A stretch of 59,022 bases of DNA from Ruminococcus flavefaciens. Its GTDB lineage: Bacteria > Bacillota > Clostridia > Oscillospirales > Ruminococcaceae. This document shows, piece by piece, positions 36,789-46,315 of the stretch. The position numbers and the translations under genes are program-made. Where the stretch lies: positions 80,459 through 139,480 of the forward strand of contig NZ_FRCT01000008.1 of assembly GCF_900143025.1 (NCBI RefSeq), written 5' to 3'. Each line of letters starts with the position of its first letter. The first letter of the stretch is position 1. The notes below the pieces were generated by a model, which made no database searches, was not told the DNA's origin, and saw nothing but the letters and a program-made list of their open reading frames with translations.

Positions 36789-37091
36789 ATGGCAAGCAGA
36801 AAAAACAGAATAGTTTCATTGATAGTATTTCTGATATTCAGTTTTGTTATCCTGTCCTCAGTTATTTTTATCATTATTAACTCAGATCACAAATGCTGCG
36901 GCGAGGATTGCTGCATCTGCATTGAGATCGCAGAGTGTTTGGGTTCATTACAGGCACACGGTAATGCTGATACAGGAAATAACAGGATACTGCTTTTGCT
37001 TATCTCAGTGATCTTATCGGTAAATACGGTAATAGAAGCACATTCAAAGCATACAACTCTTGTATCCCTGAAAGTTGAATTTCTTAATTGA
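36789..37091 (+). CDS. small membrane protein with Cys-rich metal-like motif
   Basis: A protein of 100 residues: helix VSLIVFLIFSFVILSSVIFI, then DHKCCGEDCCICIEIAECLG, then a second helix (ILLLLISVILSVNTVIEA) and a tail VSLKVEFLN. I recall similar HxCxGExCxIC small membrane proteins beside metal transport genes in Lachnospiraceae and relatives. They have no assigned function. The His/Cys cluster lies just outside the membrane and could hold zinc or iron. It is first in the Fur-box operon, 55 bp before the ZnuA-like gene. Confidence 0.65.
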   Translation: MASRKNRIVSLIVFLIFSFVILSSVIFIIINSDHKCCGEDCCICIEIAECLGSLQAHGNADTGNNRILLLLISVILSVNTVIEAHSKHTTLVSLKVEFLN

Positions 37092-37146
37092 ATGATCGGT
37101 ATATTTTCAATGATACTGATTATTTAAATTCGGAGGTCCAATTATT

Positions 37147-38196
37147 ATGTTTAAGAGATTATCAATTTTAACAGCAGGTATTATTGCCGCAGCTGTATCA
37201 TTTGCAGGCTGTTCGTCTGCTGACAATAGTACAGAAAAAAGCAAATCGAAGGTAGCAGTAATGGAATCGGATCATAAAGCTGATCCTTCAGAAACAGCCG
37301 CAGATAAAGAAGGGTTCAGCATTGTATGCACCATATTCCCCGAATATGACTGGGTCAGGGAAATAATGGGAGATCATGCCGAAAATGCTGAGATATCCTA
37401 TCTTCTTGACAGCGGTACAGACCTGCACAGCTATCAGCCTACTGCCGATGATATCGTGAAGATAACCACCTGTGACCTGTTCGTTTATGTGGGCGGTGAG
37501 TCTGATAAATGGGTAGAGAGTGTGCTTGAAAACTCTGAAAATCCTGATATGAAGGTAATAAACCTTATGGAGACCCTCGGTGATTCGGCAAAGGTCGAAG
37601 AACTCAAGGAAGGTATGCAGGGCGAAGAAGAGGAGGAAGATGAAGAGGAAGAGGAGGCTGAGTATGATGAGCACGTTTGGCTTTCACTGAAAAATGCAAA
37701 GCTTCTTTGTACCGAGATAGAGAAAAATATTGAAGAAATTGATCCTGCAAATGCTGCTGACTATAAGGCTGATCTTGACAGCTATATCTTAAAGCTTGAT
37801 GAGCTTGACAACAGCTTCAAAACACTTATTGACGGAGCTTCCGTAAAAACTCTTGTTTTCGGCGACAGATTCCCGTTCCGTTATTTTGTTGACGATTACG
37901 GCCTTGACTATTATGCTGCATTTATCGGTTGTTCTGCTGAATCCGAAGCCAGCTTTGAGACTATAAATTTCCTTATAGATAAGGTAAAAGAGCTTGACTG
38001 TGCTACTGTTTTCACCCTTGAGAACTCAAATAAGGATATCGCAAATACGATCGTTGCAAATTCTGGCAAAAAAGATGTTAAGATAGCAGAGCTCAACTCG
38101 ATTCAGTCGGTATCTAAAAATGATGTGAAGAATGGCGTAAGCTATATCGAATTAATGCAGAAGAATTACGATGTTCTGAGCAGTACATTAAAATGA
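37147..38196 (+). CDS. ZnuA/AdcA-type metal-binding lipoprotein with acidic loop
   Basis: A lipoprotein of 349 residues with lipobox FAGC. The cluster A-I metal-receptor fold is clear ([63 protein letters not shown]). Ligand candidates are His94 of LHSYQ, His176 of DEHVW and an Asp/Glu near the end. The loop that is His-rich in zinc receptors is instead an acidic run, [11 protein letters not shown] (about 159-174). No ABC ATPase or permease gene is beside it. It therefore works with a transporter encoded elsewhere, or as a metal store. GGAGG precedes the ATG. The next gene's ribosome site overlaps its stop. Confidence 0.88.
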   Translation: MFKRLSILTAGIIAAAVSFAGCSSADNSTEKSKSKVAVMESDHKADPSETAADKEGFSIVCTIFPEYDWVREIMGDHAENAEISYLLDSGTDLHSYQPTADDIVKITTCDLFVYVGGESDKWVESVLENSENPDMKVINLMETLGDSAKVEELKEGMQGEEEEEDEEEEEAEYDEHVWLSLKNAKLLCTEIEKNIEEIDPANAADYKADLDSYILKLDELDNSFKTLIDGASVKTLVFGDRFPFRYFVDDYGLDYYAAFIGCSAESEASFETINFLIDKVKELDCATVFTLENSNKDIANTIVANSGKKDVKIAELNSIQSVSKNDVKNGVSYIELMQKNYDVLSSTLK

Positions 38197-38204
38197 GGTG
38201 CGCT

Positions 38205-39311
38205 ATGTCAAAGAAAATACCCGTAATACTCATAACAGGATATCTTGGCTCTGGAAAGACCACGCTCATGCAAAACCTGCTGAAACAGGAACAGCGTAAA
38301 ATTGCGCTTATCGTAAATGATATGGGCAGCGTGAATATAGATGCTGCTTTGCTTAACAAGAACCGTGACCGTATCGCTTCTGTTGAAATGGTTGAATTGC
38401 AGAACGGCTGTATCTGCTGTACTCTGCGCGATGAATTTATAGCTGAGATAGAGCGTATATCCAAGCTCCCTGATATAGAAGCTGTATTCGTTGAAGCATC
38501 GGGAATAAGCGAACCGTCAAATATCGCGGCTTCATTTGTGGTATATACAGAGGATAATCCCGATACCAATGTTTATCTCAGTTCTGTTGTTTCGGTCGTT
38601 GACGCTGACCGCATATATAACGAATTCCTTCGTGAGATCTCAATGGAAAATGATACAGAAGAAGGAGACATCATCAATCTTATCATTGACCAGATAGAAT
38701 TCTGCAACCTTATACTCCTCAACAAGACCGATCTTCTCAGCAGGGAACAGATCGAAGAAGTGAAAGATGCAATACGTGATATCCAGTCGGAGGCTGAAAT
38801 AATTCCGTGTATCAACAGTGAGATAGATGCAGACAAGATACTTCATGGCAAAGAATTCGACTATCATGCCGTGCTTGCATCATCGTCAATACAGCGTGCG
38901 CTGAATACAAATGAGCCGACAGATAAGGAAGCCTGCATGGACGAATACGGGATAACCTCTTTTGTATATGAGGAAATACGTCCGTTTGACCGTGAAAAAT
39001 TTATGAGTCTGGTGGACGAATATCCGAAGGAGCTTATTCGTACAAAAGGCTATGTATGGTTTTCTGATGATGATGTGCATATACAGCTTTTTGAGCAGGC
39101 AGGAAGAAATGCAAGCGTTACGGAAATGAACGAATGGCTCGCAGCCTGCCCTCAGGAGGAGCTTGATATGATGTTTGAGAATTACCCTGATCTGAAAGAT
39201 GATTGGGACGATAAATACGGTGATCGTATAAATCAGCTCGTATTTATCGGAAAAGGCTACAAAAAGGCAGATATTCTTGAAAAACTTGAAAGCTGTCTTG
39301 CAACTGCATAA
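38205..39311 (+). CDS. COG0523 (CobW/YciC-like) metal-chaperone GTPase
   Basis: A GTPase of 368 residues. Walker A is GYLGSGKTT and the metal-binding CxCC is GCICCTL (about 69-72). The GTPase motifs follow ([19 protein letters not shown]), then the CobW C-terminal domain ([20 protein letters not shown]). COG0523 proteins deliver zinc or another metal at the cost of GTP, often under metal-starvation control. This agrees with the Fur-type box and the ZnuA-like gene upstream. I chose the ATG at 38205 because GAGGTG precedes it. An ATG at 38193 overlaps the previous stop and lacks a ribosome site. Confidence 0.9.
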   Translation: MSKKIPVILITGYLGSGKTTLMQNLLKQEQRKIALIVNDMGSVNIDAALLNKNRDRIASVEMVELQNGCICCTLRDEFIAEIERISKLPDIEAVFVEASGISEPSNIAASFVVYTEDNPDTNVYLSSVVSVVDADRIYNEFLREISMENDTEEGDIINLIIDQIEFCNLILLNKTDLLSREQIEEVKDAIRDIQSEAEIIPCINSEIDADKILHGKEFDYHAVLASSSIQRALNTNEPTDKEACMDEYGITSFVYEEIRPFDREKFMSLVDEYPKELIRTKGYVWFSDDDVHIQLFEQAGRNASVTEMNEWLAACPQEELDMMFENYPDLKDDWDDKYGDRINQLVFIGKGYKKADILEKLESCLATA

Positions 39312-39326
39312 ATTATTCTGATAAAA

Positions 39327-39361
39327 ACAGGCGGATACCTCGTTATGAAGTATCCGCCTGT
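39327..39361 (+). terminator. terminator of the metal operon
   Basis: ACAGGCGGATAC / GTATCCGCCTGT, a 12-bp stem with A- and T-rich flanks; possibly shared with the convergent GH30 gene. Confidence 0.78.
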
Positions 39362-39428
39362 TATGTTTTGATATTAAGTGCTTTATACAGCAGCTGCGCT
39401 GTATCAGCCTTTAAGCTTTACGTGCAGA

Positions 39429-42400
39429 TCAAGCGCGTGTGTGGATCTGTCCGCCTGCGAGAGTCTTGCCGTGAGCCTTAGCCATATCAGAGATGTTTAC
39501 GTTCTGATAGCCATTCTGTGCGAGCCATGGGAGAACCTCTTCCATAGCAGCTGCTGTTGTAGCATATGTCTCGTGGCAGAGTACGATAGCGCCTTCAAGT
39601 GAACCGTCCTGAGCTGCCTGCTTGATCTTGTTAACGATCTGATCCTTGCTTGCGTTGTTCCAGTCGCCTGTATCAATTGCGCAGGAGATAAGCGGAACAT
39701 CGTAGAGAGCTGACTTTACCTGTCCGCCGCCGTCGAGATATGGGAGTCTCATAAGGTGTGAAGGCTCAGCACCGATGATATTCTTGAGCTTGCTGTTGCA
39801 CTGTTCCCACTCGCTTCTAACCTGCTGTGAGCCAAGTGAACCGAGCTGTGGGTGTGATGTAGAGTGGTTAGCAACTTCCATGCCGTTCTTATATGCGAAC
39901 TTGACCTCTTCATTATCTCCTGAGGTTGTTGTCCAGTTGCCAACGTAGAAGAATGTAGCTGTCATTTTGTTCTTGATGAGAGCGTTGAGTATTCTCATTG
40001 AAGTATCAGTTGAAGCATTTCCTACAGCGCCGTCGTCGAATGAGATAGCGCAGAGCTTCTTGCCAGCCTGAACGGTTGGTGTTACAGTTGCAGGTGCTTC
40101 TCCAACGTGTCCCTGACCTGTTACGACTGAAGACTTTGTGCCCTCTGAAGCAACAAGTACATTATCAACGTAGAAGTCCATAAGATCGCCTGAACCCTGA
40201 GTTGTTTCGATGTAGAGTATCATATCTCCTGAATTCTCGGGGATAGTGAAGGAAGTGTTTTCCAGCTTTGTCCATTCGCCGCTCTTGCAGGAAGCGCTGG
40301 CGATCTCTGTATATGAAGCGTTATCGCCTTCACCCTGCTGAAATGACATCTGTATAGTTGCAGCGTTTCCTGACTGCTGCATAACTGCGGCACTGAAGCT
40401 GTATGTCTGTCCTGCAACGAAATCAGAACCGAGTTCTATTGCAGCACCGTTCCACTCAGATGTTCTGCCTGATACATACAGTGACTTGCCTGAATAGTAG
40501 CTGTCTGAGCTTAATGCTACAGAAGCGTTTCCTCTGCCGCTCCATTTTTCAGAAGCTGAATCAAATGAATTATTGATATAAGTCTTAGCTGCTGCCTTTG
40601 TTGTTGTTGTCGTAACAACAGTTTTGGTTGTAGTAGTTGTTGCAGCCTTTGAAGTTGTCGGCTGTTCAGCAGGAGTTACATTTATATTATTTGCATAGCT
40701 CTCCGGAAGCTTTGTAACTATTCCGAGGAGGTATTTCTGAATAGAAAGCGCATCGTTTGAAGTTACACCGCTGCCTGCTTCATAAACGTCTGCATTGTAA
40801 ACGCCGGGTGCATTGAGTGAATATTTGTTTGGATTTGCAAGAGACTGCATTATAGCGACTACATCGCCCATATCAACAGTGTTGTCGTTGTTTGCGTCGC
40901 CCCACTTGCTGACCTTTGAATCAAGAGCAGCCTTAGGATCAGCAGTTGTTGTTACTGCTGTAGTTGTGGTTGTAGTCGTAGTAGTTGTGGTGGTAGTAGT
41001 TGTTGTTACAACTGCGGGACCGTCCACCTTTACGCCTGCCTTTGCAACGATAGCTTCGTCGATGTAGAAGCTTTCGGTTCCTTCTTCGGTCTCAACATAG
41101 AGGATATAGCCCGAACCCTCGGGGAGCTTGTAGCTTGGATTTGAAAGCTGTACGAATTCGCCGTTTGAAATGCCGTCAGCTATATGAGCGTAGCTTGTTT
41201 CGCCTGCTGAGTTCTTGTATTCCAGTGAGAGCATCATGTTTCCTGTGCCCTTGACTGCAACACTGAAGCTGTACTCCTGACCTGCCTTGAATGTCAGTGA
41301 ATCAAGATACTTCTGAGCACCGTGCCAAGCACTGCTTCTGTCGGAAACTGCAAGGCCCTTGCTGCCCTTATAAGCTGTGCTGCCTGTATTTACAGAAGCT
41401 CCGCCGCGGCTCTCCCAGTTGTTGTTGTCGTCCTCGAATGTATCGTGGTAGTAGTAGCCGTTTGCATCAGGCTCGATAGGCTCAGGCGGAACGGGATCCT
41501 TGCCGCCCTCGAAGCCCTTGCCGTCGCTTACGAGACTTACTACGAATGTAGAAACGCTGTTTGCAGGAAGCTGTGCATTGAATGATGAACCGCTTGCACT
41601 CATGTTGAGTGTTTTTGCGATATTTTCGCTTCCAGATGTTCTGTAGCGGTCAACGTTTGTGATAGTTCTGCCGCTGAGGTTGAAGGTCTGGTTTATTTCG
41701 TTGCTGCCCTTGTTGATAGCAACGATAGTAGCCTGTGTATCGCTGTGCTTGTATGCTGATACGAGGATATTGCTGTCAGGCTGTTCTGTAGCGTCGATAC
41801 GTACATCACCGGGACGTACCCACTTTGAGAACTGTGCCATTGCATAGCCTCTCTTTGAGATCTTGCCTGTATCCCACATAGGGCTGTACTGACGGCGGAT
41901 ATACCACCATACGTATGCGTTCATATTGCCCACAACGAGAGCATTGTGGATATTCTCTGCTACCTTTACGCCCTCAGGCCAGCGGTCAGCGGAGTTGTTT
42001 TCGCTGTTTGGTACATAGACCTCGGTCATCCATATTTCCTTGCCGCAGTTTTCAAGAGCAGGGAAGTCCATCTGGCTGCGCTGTGTTCCGTAGAAATGAG
42101 TACCGAATATATCACAGTTAGCCATAGCCTTGGCGTTGTTGAGGATAGCGTTGTAGTAGTTCTTTCCGTACTGGAATGTCTCAGGTGACATCATCTTTGT
42201 GGTAGTACCTGCTGTTACTGTTTTACCGTAGTTAGCAAGGAAGGTAGCACAGCGGTCAGGTGACCAGTATGTCCATTCGCTGGAGTAGTCAGGCTCGTTC
42301 TGGACTGAGATCGAGTTGAGGTGAACTCCCTGACTGTCACAGTACTTGATGAAGTCGTTAAGGTGCTGAGCATACTGTGCTTCAGCACCGTTTTTCAGTA

Positions 42401-42848
42401 CGTACTGTCCTCCTGTAGGACCGCCCGAACCGTTCTGACGCATTGAAGCGGGAGGATTCCACGGTGTTGCGAAAACAGTAGCACCCAGCTTCTGAGCTCT
42501 CTGAGCTGTTGGGATAGCGTTTTTCCATGCGTTCTTGTCGTCGCTTACGAAGATACGCAGGATAGTAAGTCCAAGCTCGTCATCTCCGTTGCCGAAAGCT
42601 TTCTGGACCTGTGCTTCAGTCATGTCTCCGGGAGCACCGTTCTGAGCGTTATAGCTCTGCCACTCGGGGTGGTTCATACCGCCGAAGCCTCTGATAGTCT
42701 GATATTCCTTGTTTGTGTTGATGTTGCACGCACTGGCTGCATCAGCCTCAATAGGTGCAGGTGAAGGGAATGACGGTACAATGCTGGCAAGCATTGCTCC
42801 CGCTAAGACTGCGGATATCGCAGACTTGATCTTTTTCGTAATGGTCAT
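39429..42848 (-). CDS. cellulosomal GH30_8 glucuronoxylanase - CBM22-like - dockerin - CBM22-like - CE4 esterase
   Basis: A protein of 1139 residues. After the signal peptide (MTITKKIKSAISAVLAGAML) comes a GH30_8 domain with acid/base Glu in SVQNEPDY (about 183), nucleophile in IWMTEVYVP (about 275) and WWYIRRQYSP, the glucuronate-binding loop. Then follow a CBM22-like module, a Thr run (about 613-634), a dockerin (about 646-707; NTVDMGDVVAIMQSLA), a second Thr linker, a second CBM22-like module, and a polysaccharide deacetylase domain (about 930-1139; SFDDGAVG, NHSTSHPQL). It cuts glucuronoxylan and removes acetyl groups from it. I chose the ATG at 42848, with GGGGG before it; the frame upstream to 42941 lacks one. 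Confidence 0.93.
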   Translation of the reverse strand: MTITKKIKSAISAVLAGAMLASIVPSFPSPAPIEADAASACNINTNKEYQTIRGFGGMNHPEWQSYNAQNGAPGDMTEAQVQKAFGNGDDELGLTILRIFVSDDKNAWKNAIPTAQRAQKLGATVFATPWNPPASMRQNGSGGPTGGQYVLKNGAEAQYAQHLNDFIKYCDSQGVHLNSISVQNEPDYSSEWTYWSPDRCATFLANYGKTVTAGTTTKMMSPETFQYGKNYYNAILNNAKAMANCDIFGTHFYGTQRSQMDFPALENCGKEIWMTEVYVPNSENNSADRWPEGVKVAENIHNALVVGNMNAYVWWYIRRQYSPMWDTGKISKRGYAMAQFSKWVRPGDVRIDATEQPDSNILVSAYKHSDTQATIVAINKGSNEINQTFNLSGRTITNVDRYRTSGSENIAKTLNMSASGSSFNAQLPANSVSTFVVSLVSDGKGFEGGKDPVPPEPIEPDANGYYYHDTFEDDNNNWESRGGASVNTGSTAYKGSKGLAVSDRSSAWHGAQKYLDSLTFKAGQEYSFSVAVKGTGNMMLSLEYKNSAGETSYAHIADGISNGEFVQLSNPSYKLPEGSGYILYVETEEGTESFYIDEAIVAKAGVKVDGPAVVTTTTTTTTTTTTTTTTAVTTTADPKAALDSKVSKWGDANNDNTVDMGDVVAIMQSLANPNKYSLNAPGVYNADVYEAGSGVTSNDALSIQKYLLGIVTKLPESYANNINVTPAEQPTTSKAATTTTTKTVVTTTTTKAAAKTYINNSFDSASEKWSGRGNASVALSSDSYYSGKSLYVSGRTSEWNGAAIELGSDFVAGQTYSFSAAVMQQSGNAATIQMSFQQGEGDNASYTEIASASCKSGEWTKLENTSFTIPENSGDMILYIETTQGSGDLMDFYVDNVLVASEGTKSSVVTGQGHVGEAPATVTPTVQAGKKLCAISFDDGAVGNASTDTSMRILNALIKNKMTATFFYVGNWTTTSGDNEEVKFAYKNGMEVANHSTSHPQLGSLGSQQVRSEWEQCNSKLKNIIGAEPSHLMRLPYLDGGGQVKSALYDVPLISCAIDTGDWNNASKDQIVNKIKQAAQDGSLEGAIVLCHETYATTAAAMEEVLPWLAQNGYQNVNISDMAKAHGKTLAGGQIHTRA

Positions 42849-42907
42849 TTTAATTACCCCCTGTACGTAATCATTAAAAACGATTGCGAATAGTTTTTTC
42901 ACTGTAT

Positions 42908-42936
42908 ATTTTATAATAATTATTATTGTTTGTAAA
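42908..42936 (-). promoter_or_regulatory. promoter of the GH30/CE4 gene
   Basis: Reverse-strand TTTACA (42931-42936), 17 bases, TAAAAT (42908-42913). The region 42937-43281 between the divergent genes holds otherwise AT-rich sequence and a start-less 56-codon frame (43096-43263, ending LILKRYAAG) that I cannot identify. Confidence 0.5.
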
Positions 42937-43294
42937 CTCATAAAATGATGTTTGGGTGGAAAAAATGAAGATAGTTTTATTTATAAAAATAATTTTACAT
43001 TAGATAACGTTTGAAGAAAATATTGTCCGCATTTTGTATTGTCCTGATATTTGGCGAAATACAGTCGGAATACCGCATCTGCACATTCAAATTAAGCAGC
43101 TCCGAAAAATTTTTTTGAAACTCGTGTAACATTTGCTGCGGGTGCTCCGAATGTTGTTTATGAAAGGTCGACCAACACTAAAAAGTCCGTTAAGGACGTA
43201 GTTTTCAAAAACAATAATACTGCACGTACAGCGCTTATCTTGAAGCGGTATGCAGCAGGATAACTATTATAAAGTATTTTCGGAGGAATCTATT

Positions 43295-44755
43295 ATGAGA
43301 AATTTTGTTACCGTTATTGCCGCAATCAGCGTTATGCTTTCAGCAGCTCCCATGACTACAGCTTATGCAGCTGATACAGTATCAGCTTCCGTAACATCTG
43401 AGGCTTCACTTGACAATGTCAGCATGGAGCAGCTTGCAGGTCAGTGGAAATATCAGATATCTGATACTAACTATGATGTTGAAATAAGCTCAAAGGACAA
43501 CGGCACAGTTGTTATCAGCAAGGATGGCACATACACATATACAGACGCAAGCGGAAAGACCTCAACAGGCACAGTAAAGCTTGGTTTTGAGGTTATCGGC
43601 GGCACTTCATTACAGACAGTAGGCTTCTATGAGGGCTCAGAGCATAAATTCGGCGGTTATTATCATAATGAGGAGCCGGACGCACTTTATTTAGGAAACA
43701 ATCGCATTTCTCGTCTTGTCCGCAAGGGCTCGGCAGAAGTAAGCCTCAGCGATTTCGCAGGCACATGGAAATATCAGGAGTCAAACGGCGGCTATCCTGT
43801 TGACGTATCTGCAAAGGAATTAGGAACATTCGAGATAAGCGCAGACGGTACTTATAAATACACTGATATTGACGGCAAGACGATCACAGATAAAGTAAAG
43901 GTCGGCGACGAGACTATTGGCGGTAAAATGTTTGCAGTTCTCAGATTTTTCGAGGGTTCAGAAATAAAGAATGCCGCTACTTGCCGTGCATCAAGACCTG
44001 ATGAGCTCTATATCGGCAATGCAGGCAGAAAGCGACTTGTACGCGAAGCAGACAAAAAATCTCTCACTACTCACGCTATTGAAAAAATGGACGCATACAC
44101 ATTTTTTGATGATCTTTTTGCAAGATATATCGCTCACAGTGATAAGGAAGCCTTCAAAGTAAATGATATCTCTTACTACAAAGTAACAGACTTTTCACTT
44201 ATTACCTCCCTTGATGATATCAAGGATATCATAGGCAAGATGTTCACAGGAGAGATAAAGGATTATTTTATGAGAGAATGTAATGCACGTTTTCTTGAAA
44301 AAGACGGTATCCTTTATATAAATGACGGCAAAAGAGGCTCATTGCAGTTCAATACCAACGACGGTGTAATAATATCTGATGTGACTGCCGAAAGGTTTAC
44401 AGCTACAACTGTAGCGAGCAATGGTTTACAGGGCAAGTGCAGAGCAGTATTCGTGCTCGAAAACGGAAGCTGGAAGATGAGCAGCTGTACAACAGGCGAC
44501 TTTAAAAATGAGAACGTTACTGCTTCACAGACAGCAGTTCGTGTCAGCGGCGATGCAAACTGCGACGGCGGTGTTGATATGTCAGATGTGGTTCTTATCA
44601 TGCAGGCACTCTCTAACCCTAATAAATACGGAGAAAACGGCACAGCAGAGCCCCACATTACTGCACAGGGCATAGCAAATGCCGATACAAACGGCGACGG
44701 CCTTACAGTAGGCGATGCTCAGGCAATTCAGAAAGCACTCCTTGATTTAGGCTGA
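43295..44755 (+). CDS. secreted dockerin protein with twin lipocalin-like repeats and IseA-like domain
   Basis: A protein of 486 residues. A signal peptide ends TTAYA-A. Two repeats of about 75 residues follow (LAGQWKYQISDTNYDVEIS, FAGTWKYQESNGGYPVDVS), each with a DGTYxYTDxxGKT core, giving short lipocalin-like or META-type barrels. About 250-400 (YIAHSDKEAFKVNDISYY, LEKDGILYINDGKRGS) faintly resembles the IseA family of peptidoglycan-endopeptidase inhibitors. The C-terminus is a dockerin (NCDGGVDMSDVVLIMQALSN). GGAGGA precedes the ATG. If the IseA match is right, it would protect the producer's wall or inhibit others; this is uncertain. Confidence 0.7.
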   Translation: MRNFVTVIAAISVMLSAAPMTTAYAADTVSASVTSEASLDNVSMEQLAGQWKYQISDTNYDVEISSKDNGTVVISKDGTYTYTDASGKTSTGTVKLGFEVIGGTSLQTVGFYEGSEHKFGGYYHNEEPDALYLGNNRISRLVRKGSAEVSLSDFAGTWKYQESNGGYPVDVSAKELGTFEISADGTYKYTDIDGKTITDKVKVGDETIGGKMFAVLRFFEGSEIKNAATCRASRPDELYIGNAGRKRLVREADKKSLTTHAIEKMDAYTFFDDLFARYIAHSDKEAFKVNDISYYKVTDFSLITSLDDIKDIIGKMFTGEIKDYFMRECNARFLEKDGILYINDGKRGSLQFNTNDGVIISDVTAERFTATTVASNGLQGKCRAVFVLENGSWKMSSCTTGDFKNENVTASQTAVRVSGDANCDGGVDMSDVVLIMQALSNPNKYGENGTAEPHITAQGIANADTNGDGLTVGDAQAIQKALLDLG

Positions 44756-44906
44756 TAAGCAAGGAACGCCTGCAATGCTGCTTATAGAAATAATAGTTCG
44801 TTTTTTGTCTGAAATGCTCTTTATAATACGAATATATTAATAGAAGGACACATTCCGTAAGGAATGTGCGTGAACGGTACAAATTTTTTATGAAAAGAGG
44901 AGCAAA

Positions 44907-46052
44907 ATGAAAAAAATCAGTATAGCAAGTATGATAATGGCGATACCATTGTGTTTTGCATCGGTATTCGCAGGCCACGGCGATTTAAGGGCAGATGCAG
45001 CGGATATCAAGTACGAATACGGCGTTTTTCTCGGAGCAGACCCTGAGGATATTTCCGATATGGAAAGCTACAGGAAGATCGTTATTGATGCGCAGTATTT
45101 CTCGGAAGATGAGATAAGCAAGCTCAAAAATGACGGCCACATAGTTTACAGCTACATTAATCTTGGTTCTGTTGAGGAATTCCGTTCTTACTTCAAGAAC
45201 TACGAAAAGTATTTCCTTGGTGTATATAAGAACTGGGAGGACGAAAGATGGGTCGATGTTTCTCAGGAGGAATGGCAGAAGTTCATTGTGGGAGATATCG
45301 CAAAGAAGCTTATCGACAAGGGCGTTGACGGACTTTTTGTTGACAACTGCGATGTTTATTACAACTTCAAGGAAGAAAAGATATACAACGGCGTTACGGA
45401 GATCCTCAAGGGCTTCAAGAAGTATGGCACTTATGTTATCATCAACGGCGGCGATACATATGTAAAGGAATATGCTAAGAAAAACAAAAGTCTCGATGCA
45501 GTTATGGACGCTGTAAATCAGGAATCTGTTTTCAGTGCTGTAGACTGGGATAACGGTAAGAAGTTCATAGTAAACGACGAGGAAGAAAGAGATTATTTCC
45601 AGAAGTACTGCAAGCTCGTAAGCGATAACGGCAAGGACGTTTATCTCCTTGAATATACCAAGAGCAGCAGTGTTATTGACTCCATAAAAAAATACTGCGC
45701 TGAAAAGGGATATACATACTATGCTTCGAGTACGCTCGACCTGAAAACTCCGGGACAGGAGGCAGGTTCACAGCCGTTAAAGGAAAACAATGATACAGCA
45801 AATGCTTTAAAGCAGACACTGGCAGGCGATGCAAATATGGACGGAACAGTTGATCTTTCAGACGCTGTCCTTATTATGCAGTCTCTTGCAAATCCCAATA
45901 AATACGGAGAAAACGGAAGCGACAAGAGCCATATGACACAGCAGGGCGCGGCAAATGCGGACGTTGAGGGTGGAAACGGTGTGACGGTAAATGATGCTTT
46001 GGCGATACAAAGATATCTTCTTGAACTTATACCGTCACTTCCGGTAAAATAG
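44907..46052 (+). CDS. cellulosomal GH114-like endo-alpha-1,4-polygalactosaminidase
   Basis: A protein of 381 residues. A signal peptide is followed by a single barrel of the GH114/TM1410 family: YGVFLGADPEDISDMESYRK, VYSYINLGSVEEFRSY, KGVDGLFVDNCDVYYN with the conserved Asp, and VMDAVNQESVF with the conserved Glu. A short linker and dockerin follow (ANMDGTVDLSDAVLIMQSLA, VTVNDALAIQRYLLELI). GH114 enzymes cut galactosaminogalactan-type polymers of fungi. The substrate here could be fungal wall or bacterial matrix. AGAGGAG precedes the ATG. It may be co-transcribed with the previous gene (151-bp gap containing a GTAA-loop hairpin at 44848-44867). Confidence 0.82.
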   Translation: MKKISIASMIMAIPLCFASVFAGHGDLRADAADIKYEYGVFLGADPEDISDMESYRKIVIDAQYFSEDEISKLKNDGHIVYSYINLGSVEEFRSYFKNYEKYFLGVYKNWEDERWVDVSQEEWQKFIVGDIAKKLIDKGVDGLFVDNCDVYYNFKEEKIYNGVTEILKGFKKYGTYVIINGGDTYVKEYAKKNKSLDAVMDAVNQESVFSAVDWDNGKKFIVNDEEERDYFQKYCKLVSDNGKDVYLLEYTKSSSVIDSIKKYCAEKGYTYYASSTLDLKTPGQEAGSQPLKENNDTANALKQTLAGDANMDGTVDLSDAVLIMQSLANPNKYGENGSDKSHMTQQGAANADVEGGNGVTVNDALAIQRYLLELIPSLPVK

Positions 46053-46083
46053 TTCTTTCGTTTAATGAATAATATATAGTAAT

Positions 46084-46111
46084 AATGAAGAGGCAGAAAT
46101 GTCTCTTCATT
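46084..46111 (+). terminator. terminator after the GH114 gene
   Basis: AATGAAGAG / CTCTTCATT stem followed by ATTTTATT. Confidence 0.7.
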
Positions 46112-46315
46112 ATTTTATTGATCATTTTTTACAAACCGCAGCTTGCTTTGTTGTTTAAAGCTACAAAGATTGTAGGAATAGGACAACTATTCATAAAAAA
46201 ACAATGTCTTTACTTATAAGATATGTTATTATAAATTAGGAAAATAATATTATTTCAAAATAGATATTTGCTGTTGTTATGTTTTTTATTCTTTTTGATT
46301 TAGGGGGACGATCAG

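Noticed and set aside
40813..41067. ORF ending in a long Val run
   Set aside because: The Val run is the antisense of the Thr-rich linker of the GH30/CE4 protein; a shadow frame.
43110..43155. Possible third ECF promoter (A/T tract plus TAACATT)
   Set aside because: The -35-like part is present but there is no ACGWCTAAT at the right spacing.
43096..43263. 56-codon open frame before the lipocalin-like gene
   Set aside because: It has no start codon and no recognised match; I only mention it as intergenic content.
44848..44867. CACATTCC-GTAA-GGAATGTG hairpin as terminator
   Set aside because: There is no T-run after it; it may be a structured leader or RNA-processing site, but evidence is too thin for a feature.
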